From the NCBI GenBank assembly GCA_023424585.1, contig JAFADT010000447.1, positions 1 through 9,600 of the forward strand: a stretch of 9,600 nt of DNA. Reading direction: 5' to 3'. This stretch comes from Pseudomonadota bacterium. Lineage in GTDB: Bacteria; Myxococcota; Myxococcia; Myxococcales; Myxococcaceae. A program made the translations under genes and the position numbers. Shown here piece by piece: positions 4,349 to 9,600 of this stretch; positions within the stretch are counted from its first letter, which is position 1, and every line of letters begins with the position of its first letter. The notes beneath the pieces were generated by a model. It was not told the origin of the DNA, ran no database searches, and saw only the letters and a list, made by a program, of their open reading frames with translations.

Positions 4349-6215
4349 AGTCTCCGCTCTTCCCGCCCTCGTACATGGCGTCGATGAGCTTGATGTACTT
4401 CTGGCTGACGACCTTGCGCTTCACCTTGAGGGTGGGCGTGAGCTCGCCGGACTCCTGCGTGAAGTCCGCCTTCATCACCTCGAACTTCTTGATGGTGGAG
4501 TACGGGGGAATCTCGGAGTTCACCTTCTTGACGATCTCGTCGACGGCCGCCCGGATCTCCGGCCGCTGGGCGTTCTGCTCGTAGCTGCCCACCGGGAGGC
4601 CCTTCTCCTCCAGGAGCTTGCGCGCCGGCTCCTCGGACACGGTGATCAGCGCCACCAGGAACGGGCGCTTGTCGCCGTACACCATGGGCTGGCTGATGAG
4701 CGGGTACGTCTTGAGCGTGTTCTCGATGTTCTGCGGCGCCACGTTCTTGCCGCCCGCGGTGACGATGATGTCCTTCTTGCGGTCGGTGATGCGCAGGTAG
4801 TTGTCCGAGTCCACCTCGCCGATGTCACCGGTGTGGAACCAGCCGTCCGCGTCCAGCACCTCCGCGGTGGCGGCGGGGTTCTTGTAGTAGCCCTTCATCA
4901 CGCAGGGGCCGCGCACCAGGATCTCCCCGTCCGCGGCGATCTTGATCTCCGTGCCGGGCACCGGCGGTCCCACGGTGCCGATCTTGATCTTCTCCACCCG
5001 GTTGGCGTTGCACGGGGCGCTCGTCTCCGTGAGGCCGTAGCCCTCCAGCACCTTCAGGTCGAGCAGGTCGAAGAAGTAGGCGATCTTCCGGGACAGCGGC
5101 GCGCCGCCGGAGATGAAGATGCGCATGTTGCCGCCGAGCTTCTCGTCCAGCGTCTTGCGCACCTTGGAGAACACGAGCTTCTTGGCCAGGCTGAACTGGA
5201 GCGAGCCGTACTCGCGGCCCTGACCCTTGGCCTCGGCGTACTCGTCGAAGAGGCCGAAGGCCCACTTGAACAGCTTGCCCTTCATGCCGGGCGCCGCCGA
5301 GCCGTTGGCCACGACGTTGTTGTAGACCTTCTCGAACACGCGCGGCACGGACGGCAGCACCGTGGGGCGCGTCTCCGCCAGGTTCGCCAGCAGCTTGTCC
5401 ACCGACTCCGCGATGATGAGGCGGAAGCCCATGGACAGCCACGCGGCCTTCACCACCTGCGCGAACACGTGCGCCAGGGGCAGGAAGAGCATGACCGAGT
5501 CTTCCGGCTTCATCATGCCCATGGACTGGGTGGCCTTCGCTTCGTAGGCCCAGTTGCCGTGGGTGAGGATGACGCCCTTGGGGTCGCCCGTGGTGCCGGA
5601 GGTGTAGATGAGCAGGTTGGTGTCATCCAGCTTCACCTGCGCCACGCGCTCGGCGAACGCGGACTCGGCGGCATACGGCTGCCCCTTCCCGGACGCCACC
5701 AGGTCCGCGAGCGTCATCTCCTTGTCGCCCGAGACGGGGCCCTCGAAGACGGCGATCTTCTGGAGCGAGGGGATGTCCCCCAGCTTGGAGCGCACGCGCG
5801 TGAGGCGGCCCGCCTGCTTGGTGTCCTTCTCGTCGTTGTCGACGAGCAGCAGCTTCGTCTCCGAGTGGTTCAGGATGTAGCGACACTCATCCGGTGTGTT
5901 GGAGCCATAGATGGGCACCGTGATGGCCTGGGCCGCGCTGATGGCCAGGTCCGCGATGATCCACTGGAGGCTGGTGTTGGCGAAGATGCCCACCCGGTCG
6001 CCGGGCTGGATGCCCTGGGCGATGAGGCCCGCGGACAGCGCCTTCACGTCCTCCAGCACCTGCGCATAGGTGACGTCCTGCCAGCGCCCGTCCTTCTTGT
6101 GGGTGACGCCCACCTTGGAGGCGTTCTGGGCCCGCTGAACGAGCAACTGGACGAGGTTCTGCTCCTGCGTCCCGCCCGCCGCGGAAGCCGTCGTGACCTG
6201 ACTCTCTGCCCTCAC
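4347..6215 (-). CDS. Long-chain acyl-CoA synthetase (AMP-forming, FadD15-like)
   Basis: 622-aa adenylate-forming enzyme, the usual length for long FadD15-type ligases. It activates fatty acids with ATP to acyl-AMP and then acyl-CoA. Motifs in order: phosphate-binding YTSGTTGDPKG (204-214), FLPLAHVFAQ (about 244-253) typical of this subgroup, GYGLTETSA (392-400), HTGD (461-464; Asp binds ribose), hinge TDRKKDIIVTAGGKN (477-491), and the C-terminal catalytic lysine in GELTPTLK (about Lys597). All look intact. Start: GTG at 6215, with GGAGGAG 5 bases upstream and overlapping the stop of the preceding TPR gene as GTGA. An upstream ATG at 6257 would lie inside that gene. Translational coupling to the periplasmic TPR protein is clear, although the functional link is not. 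Two hairpins follow. Exact chain-length specificity cannot be read from sequence. Confidence 0.93.
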   Translation of the reverse strand: MRAESQVTTASAAGGTQEQNLVQLLVQRAQNASKVGVTHKKDGRWQDVTYAQVLEDVKALSAGLIAQGIQPGDRVGIFANTSLQWIIADLAISAAQAITVPIYGSNTPDECRYILNHSETKLLLVDNDEKDTKQAGRLTRVRSKLGDIPSLQKIAVFEGPVSGDKEMTLADLVASGKGQPYAAESAFAERVAQVKLDDTNLLIYTSGTTGDPKGVILTHGNWAYEAKATQSMGMMKPEDSVMLFLPLAHVFAQVVKAAWLSMGFRLIIAESVDKLLANLAETRPTVLPSVPRVFEKVYNNVVANGSAAPGMKGKLFKWAFGLFDEYAEAKGQGREYGSLQFSLAKKLVFSKVRKTLDEKLGGNMRIFISGGAPLSRKIAYFFDLLDLKVLEGYGLTETSAPCNANRVEKIKIGTVGPPVPGTEIKIAADGEILVRGPCVMKGYYKNPAATAEVLDADGWFHTGDIGEVDSDNYLRITDRKKDIIVTAGGKNVAPQNIENTLKTYPLISQPMVYGDKRPFLVALITVSEEPARKLLEEKGLPVGSYEQNAQRPEIRAAVDEIVKKVNSEIPPYSTIKKFEVMKADFTQESGELTPTLKVKRKVVSQKYIKLIDAMYEGGKSGD

Positions 6216-6952
6216 TTGAGCTCCTCCTGGATGTCGGCATCCACCTTCTTGGCCCACTGCTGCACGCGCTGCCCCTCCGCGGGGTTGTAAGCGGTGCTTC
6301 CCTGCTTGACCTTCTCGATGGCGGCGCTCGCCTCCTTCGCCTTGCCGTCCTTCAGCAGCGTCTCGGCCAGGTAGTAGTGCGCGCGCAGCGACTGCGGAAA
6401 CTTGGCGATGGCCTTCTGGTAAAACTCCGCGGACTTGCCCAGGTCGCGCTTCGGCCAGGGCAGCTCATAGAAATATCGCCCCTTCACCAGCCAGGGACCG
6501 CCGAGCTCGTACGTAGGGTCGAGCTTCAGCGCGGTGTCCAGGTGCTCGTTGAACTTGCCCTCCAGGCCGTCGCCCAGGGCCTTCATGATGCCCACGGCCT
6601 GCGAGTAGGAGCCGATGCCGCAGGCGGCGAAGTAGTAGCCCTCCACGCGCGCGGGCTGGAGCTTCGCGGCCTTGTCGCCGGCCTCCCACGTCTGCTTGCC
6701 CAGCACCATCTTGAGCTTCTTTTCCGTGGCGCCGTCCGCCTGCCACTGGAGCATGCGCGCCTTGCGCCACGCCAGGTCGAAGTCGTCCGGCGCGGCCTTC
6801 AGCGCCTCTGACAGGCCCGAGTCCAGCGCCTTGAGGGACTCCGGCTCGTTGCGCCTGGCGTACAACGCGTCGAGTTGGTCGAGCAGCGCGGGATCCGCAG
6901 CGTGTGCCGGGAGGGCCCAAAGCACCCAAAGGGCAAGCAATTTCAAGCGCAT
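6212..6952 (-). CDS. Periplasmic TPR-repeat protein, TatT (TRAP T-component)-like
   Basis: 246-aa secreted protein. Residues 1-18 form a signal peptide with an Ala-His-Ala cleavage site. There is no lipobox cysteine, so it should be free in the periplasm. The rest is all-helical with TPR-like repeats. The region LDPTYELGGPWLVKGRYF (144-161), then LPWPKRDLGKSAEFYQKAIAKFPQ (164-187) and HYYLAETLLKDGK (192-204), resembles T-component proteins of tripartite lipid/solute uptake systems such as Treponema Tp0956. No TRAP permease or binding-protein gene is visible nearby, so a transport role is speculative; a general scaffold is the alternative. It overlaps the acyl-CoA synthetase by GTGA, hinting that it could help handle exogenous lipids activated by that enzyme. 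The start ATG has only a weak AAGG 7 bases upstream. A TTGATG (complement of 6983-6988) could be a -35 element, but no good -10 follows. Confidence 0.7.
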   Translation of the reverse strand: MRLKLLALWVLWALPAHAADPALLDQLDALYARRNEPESLKALDSGLSEALKAAPDDFDLAWRKARMLQWQADGATEKKLKMVLGKQTWEAGDKAAKLQPARVEGYYFAACGIGSYSQAVGIMKALGDGLEGKFNEHLDTALKLDPTYELGGPWLVKGRYFYELPWPKRDLGKSAEFYQKAIAKFPQSLRAHYYLAETLLKDGKAKEASAAIEKVKQGSTAYNPAEGQRVQQWAKKVDADIQEELK

Positions 6953-7013
6953 CGAAATGCCTTAGCACGCACGCTCGCCCACCATCAACCGAACGCGGAA
7001 GACGCAGCGCGGC

Positions 7014-7064
7014 AAAAAAGAAGACGGGGCAGGCAAGGTGCGAACACCCCGCCAGACCCCGTCA
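7014..7064 (-). terminator. Intrinsic terminator of the sigma-factor gene
   Basis: Nested pairings GACGGGG/CCCCGTC (7024-7030 with 7058-7064), GGC/GCC (7033-7035 with 7052-7054) and GGTG/CACC (7038-7041 with 7046-7049) surround a CGAA loop. On the minus strand the stem is followed at once by TTCTTTTTT (complement of 7015-7023). Stem plus T-run, 22 bases after the stop codon, is a classic Rho-independent terminator. It insulates the TPR/acyl-CoA synthetase operon from sigma-gene transcription. Confidence 0.85.
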
Positions 7065-7086
7065 CCGGCGCAACACTCCCTGTGCT

Positions 7087-7830
7087 TCAGGCCGCGTCGA
7101 CCGCCGTGGCCGGGTGCTCCTCGTTCTCGTTGAAGGCGACGAGGTAGCGCTCCAGGAAGTTCTTCGTCTTCAGCTCCACCTGGCGCACGCGCTCGCGCGA
7201 CACGCCCCAGCGCTGGCCCAGCTCCTCCAGCGTCAGCGGCTTGTCCTGCGTGAGGCGCTCCTGGAGGATGTCCCAGCCCAGGTCGCCAATGCGCTTGCGC
7301 ACCTTGGCCAGGGCCTCCTGGATCTCCGTGTCCTGCTCGCGCGACAGAAACGACTCCTGGGGCGAGGGGCCGCCGTCCTCCAGCCGGTCGAGGAAGGTCG
7401 TCTCGCCCTCCTCGTCGATGGTGGCGTCCAGCGAGAAGTCCACCATGCTGCCGCGCTCGGCCTCGCCGCCGCGCACCTGGCTGCGGTTGTCCTTCAGGTA
7501 GCGGGTGATGTAGGCCCGGATCCACCAGACGGCATAGGTGGCGAAGCGCACGTTCTTCTTGGGGTCGAAGTGCTCGATGGCCTTCATGAGGCCCACGTTG
7601 CCTTCCTGGATGAGGTCGTCCAGGCGGGCCCCCCGGTTGGCGAACTTCTTCGCCACGGCGACCACGAAAGCGAGGTTGGAGCTGGCGAGCGTCTGTCGGG
7701 CGCTCTCGTCACCCTTGCGGGCCTGCCGGGCCAGCTCGTACTCCTGTTCACGCGTGAGCTGCTGGTGCCCGCCCAGGTGACGCAGGTAATGCGAAAGGCC
7801 CTCTGCCGCGTACTTCGTCGAGTTGGCCAT
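7087..7830 (-). CDS. Alternative RNA polymerase sigma factor, RpoH/SigB-like group
   Basis: 247-aa sigma70-family protein. A short N-terminal segment (LSHYLRHLGGHQQLTREQEYELA, about 12-34) corresponds to region 1.2. Region 2 follows: ASSNLAFVVAVAKKFANRGARLDDLIQEGNVGLMKAIEHFDP for 2.1-2.2 (49-90), with 2.3-2.4 in FATYAVWWIRAYITRYLKDN (96-115). Region 4 is at about 170-235, with helix-turn-helix LTLEELGQRWGVSRERVRQVE (199-219). It recruits core polymerase to an alternative promoter set, and relatives in myxobacteria (SigB, SigC) act in heat shock or development. The usual RpoH-box region after 2.4 is missing or replaced by a Gly/Arg/Glu-rich stretch (116-128). ATG 7830 is chosen because homology begins right after it; the AAGGA before it is rather distant. 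Upstream is a 230-bp leader, and an intrinsic terminator follows. I do not assign a specific sig symbol. Confidence 0.88.
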   Translation of the reverse strand: MANSTKYAAEGLSHYLRHLGGHQQLTREQEYELARQARKGDESARQTLASSNLAFVVAVAKKFANRGARLDDLIQEGNVGLMKAIEHFDPKKNVRFATYAVWWIRAYITRYLKDNRSQVRGGEAERGSMVDFSLDATIDEEGETTFLDRLEDGGPSPQESFLSREQDTEIQEALAKVRKRIGDLGWDILQERLTQDKPLTLEELGQRWGVSRERVRQVELKTKNFLERYLVAFNENEEHPATAVDAA

Positions 7831-8060
7831 GATTTCCCGTCCTTCCGTTCGTAACTGCCGGACGCGATGTGTCCCCCGACGAACCGCGCCCACCTGTCAC
7901 TAGGACGCGCAACGACGGAAAGGGTTTCTCATTCCTTCCAAGAAGGGCATTTCGCCCGCTTACCCTTGTCAAAAGCCCGTCACGCGCTCGCCCTTCCGGG
8001 CCTCTCCGGGCACGCGACGCGACGGGTGGGACACCACCTACGTTTCCGGCCACGAAGGAT
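7831..8060. other. Non-coding leader between FAD oxidase and sigma factor genes
   Basis: 230 bases with no supported gene on either strand. It includes a perfect TTGACA (complement of 7967-7972) about 137 bases before the sigma-factor start, but no acceptable -10 at 16-18 bases. The sigma gene may therefore use a non-housekeeping promoter, possibly autoregulated. Minor hairpins are visible, such as GGTGG/CCACC at 8025-8038 just past the FAD oxidase stop, without a T-run. The length of this leader is unusual against the tight spacing elsewhere. Confidence 0.5.
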
Positions 8061-9488
8061 TCAACGCTTGGGCGCGGGGAAGATTTTCTCGGGATTGAGC
8101 AGGCCTGATGGATCAAAAAAGGCCTTCAGCCGGCGCTGGAGCGCGAGCAGCGCCGGGGACTGCTCCAGCGCCAGATATTCCCGCTTCGCGTGGCCCACGC
8201 CGTGCTCCCCGGTGATGGTGCCTCCCATCTCCACGGTGAGCACGAGCATGCGGCGCAGCGCCTCCTCCACGAGCGAGCGCTGGCTGGGTCCGTCGTAGAG
8301 GATGTTGGCGTGCAGGTTGCCGTCGCCCGCGTGGCCATACGTGGCCACGGTGAGCCCCAGCTCCTCGCCCATGCGCTTGAGCCGCTCGATGATCTCGGGG
8401 ATCTTCGAGCGGGGCACCACGATGTCCTCGGAGATCTTCGCGGGCTTGAGCGCGCGCAGGGCGGGCGAGATCACGCGCCGCGCGGCCCACAGCTTCTCGC
8501 GCTGGCCGTCGTCCTGGGCCACCAGGGTCTGCGTGGCGCCGTGCTGGGTACAGAGGTCCCCCAACAGTTGGAGCTCCGCGAAGACGCCCTCGGGGGTGTT
8601 GCCATCGACCTCGGCGATGAGGGCGGCGCCCGCGCCGGGAGGGAACTGGAAGCTGCCCCGGTGCACGATGGCCTGGACGGCGACCTCGTCGATGAGCTCC
8701 AGGCAGCGCGGCAGGACGCCGGCGGCGAGCACCGCGGACACGCCCCTCGCCGCGTCCAGCACCGAGGGGAAGACCACCAGCGCGGTCATCACCTGGCGGG
8801 GCAGCGGGATCAGCTGCACCGTGATTTCGGTGGCCACGCCGAGCGTGCCCTCGGAGCCGACGAACAGCCCCACCAGGTCATAGCCGGCCACGCCCTTGAT
8901 GGTGCGCCGGCCCACGCGCAGCACCTCGCCGTCCGGCATCACCCACTCCAGCCCGATGACGTAGTCGCGCGTGACGCCGTACTTCAGGGCGCGCGGGCCG
9001 CCGGCGTTCTCCGCCACGTTGCCGCCCAGCGTGCAGAACTCCCAGGAGTTCGGGTCCGGGGGATAGAAGAGGCCTTGCGCCTCCACCGCCTTCATCAGGT
9101 CGCCCGTCACCACGCCGGGCTCCACCACCGCGGTGAGGTCCTCCCGGGAGATGGAGCGGATCCGGTTCATGCGCTCCAGGCTCACCGCCATGCCGCCCTT
9201 CAGGGGCAGCGAGCCGCCGCTCTTGCCGCTGCGCGCGCCACAGGGGGTGAAGGGCACGCCGTGCGCCTGGCACGCCTTGAAGATGGCGGACACCTGCGCG
9301 GTGGTCTCCGGGAGGAGGACGGCGTCGGGCCGGTAGACGCCGCTGTCGGACTCGTCGCGCGCGTAGGCGTCGAGCGTGTCCGCGTCGCGCTTCACCTGGC
9401 CCTGGGCCAGCACGCCCGCCAGCGCCGCCAGCGCCTCCTCCACGCGCTCGGGCGCCACCCGCTCGAAGGTCCGGGCGGCGGGGCTCAT
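8061..9488 (-). CDS. GlcD-like FAD-linked oxidase (D-lactate/glycolate-type 2-hydroxyacid dehydrogenase)
   Basis: 475-aa flavoprotein, the typical length for the family. FAD-binding segments are PCGARSGKSGGSLP (82-95), LGGNVAENAGGPRALKYG (154-171), GVAGYDLVGLFVGSEGTLGV (199-218) and SEDIVVPRSKIP (353-364). The C-terminal substrate/metal motifs are YGHAGDGNLHANI (384-396) and GEHGVGHAKR (427-436). It probably oxidises a D-2-hydroxy acid (D-lactate, glycolate, 2-hydroxyglutarate or similar) and passes electrons to quinone or a ferredoxin-like partner. GlcE or GlcF subunits are not recognisable in the window. The ATG at 9488 is preferred: GAGG lies 8 bases upstream, and it overlaps the preceding gene's stop as ATGA, implying coupling. 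No signal peptide or membrane anchor. The precise substrate is undetermined. Confidence 0.9.
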   Translation of the reverse strand: MSPAARTFERVAPERVEEALAALAGVLAQGQVKRDADTLDAYARDESDSGVYRPDAVLLPETTAQVSAIFKACQAHGVPFTPCGARSGKSGGSLPLKGGMAVSLERMNRIRSISREDLTAVVEPGVVTGDLMKAVEAQGLFYPPDPNSWEFCTLGGNVAENAGGPRALKYGVTRDYVIGLEWVMPDGEVLRVGRRTIKGVAGYDLVGLFVGSEGTLGVATEITVQLIPLPRQVMTALVVFPSVLDAARGVSAVLAAGVLPRCLELIDEVAVQAIVHRGSFQFPPGAGAALIAEVDGNTPEGVFAELQLLGDLCTQHGATQTLVAQDDGQREKLWAARRVISPALRALKPAKISEDIVVPRSKIPEIIERLKRMGEELGLTVATYGHAGDGNLHANILYDGPSQRSLVEEALRRMLVLTVEMGGTITGEHGVGHAKREYLALEQSPALLALQRRLKAFFDPSGLLNPEKIFPAPKR

Positions 9489-9600
9489 CGGCGGGACCTC
9501 GCCGTCGCCGGGCGTGCCGCCAGGCGGGCCCACAGCTCGCGGCGCAGGGGGCCGTCGCGGCGCAGGCGGCCTTCATAGGCCTCCGCGTGGGTGACGGCGT
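9485..9600 (-). CDS. 3' end of an unidentified gene, cut by the window edge
   Basis: A frame open from the window edge encodes at least 37 residues, ending in an Arg/Ala-rich tail (HAEAYEGRLRRDGPLRRELW followed by ARLAARP and ending SRR). Its TGA overlaps the ATG of the FAD oxidase as ATGA, the usual sign of an operon pair. The composition of the tail is compatible with a helical C-terminus, but no family can be named from it. A partner subunit or electron acceptor of the oxidase is possible but not shown. Confidence 0.6.
   Translation of the reverse strand, partial: AVTHAEAYEGRLRRDGPLRRELWARLAARPATARSRR

Noticed and set aside
4275..6290. 671-codon plus-strand open frame opposite the acyl-CoA synthetase
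   Set aside because: The minus strand carries all adenylate-forming motifs. The plus frame is low-complexity His/Leu/Arg/Gly sequence.
7967..7972. Perfect TTGACA upstream of the sigma factor
   Set aside because: No -10-like hexamer occurs 16-18 bases downstream, so it is not called as a promoter.
8190..9578. Plus-strand open frame opposite the FAD oxidase
   Set aside because: It is antisense to a gene with intact FAD motifs. Composition is typical of a shadow frame.

Overview
The window is GC-rich (roughly two thirds G+C, strongly GC-biased third codon positions), gene-dense DNA. It looks like a chromosomal region of a myxobacterium of the Myxococcus/Corallococcus type. I infer this from the codon bias, a SigB/SigC-like sigma factor, stand-alone signalling proteins and a rich set of lipid/CoA enzymes. 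I could not run a database search, so the assignment rests on family recognition. I see no mobile element, CRISPR array, tRNA or rRNA.

Left part (1-2615, all genes on the minus strand). Reading leftwards there is a single-domain response regulator, an SCP2-type sterol/lipid carrier protein, an alpha-methylacyl-CoA racemase-like family III CoA enzyme, a small acyl-carrier-like protein, and the start of a further gene that overlaps the carrier gene by ATGA and runs off the window. A sigma70-like promoter and a perfect 16-bp inverted repeat lie upstream of scp2. Stem-loops follow scp2 and the racemase gene, and a second promoter (TTGACA-16-TAGTCT) precedes the carrier gene. The SCP2/racemase pair suggests handling of branched-chain or sterol-type acyl-CoAs.

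Middle part (2616-4346). A histidine-kinase-like protein is divergent from the response regulator. It keeps its phospho-acceptor histidine, but every ATP-binding motif of its catalytic domain looks degenerate. It is followed on the plus strand by tatA, a twin-arginine translocase pore subunit with no tatB or tatC beside it. A convergent intergenic region with three successive GC-rich hairpins separates tatA from the next minus-strand gene.

Right part (4347-9600, minus strand). A signal-peptide-bearing TPR protein resembling TatT-type T-components is translationally coupled (GTGA overlap) to a long-chain acyl-CoA synthetase. Upstream of them is an RpoH/SigB-like sigma factor with a textbook intrinsic terminator. 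Next comes a 230-bp non-coding leader, then a GlcD-like FAD-linked oxidase overlapping by ATGA with the 3' end of an upstream gene that is cut by the window edge.

Most of the region is orderly housekeeping or accessory metabolism. The observations most worth a second look are the degenerate kinase beside a lone receiver, the promoter/operator-like arrangement at scp2, the carrier protein with an altered serine motif, and the sigma factor lacking the usual RpoH-box region.
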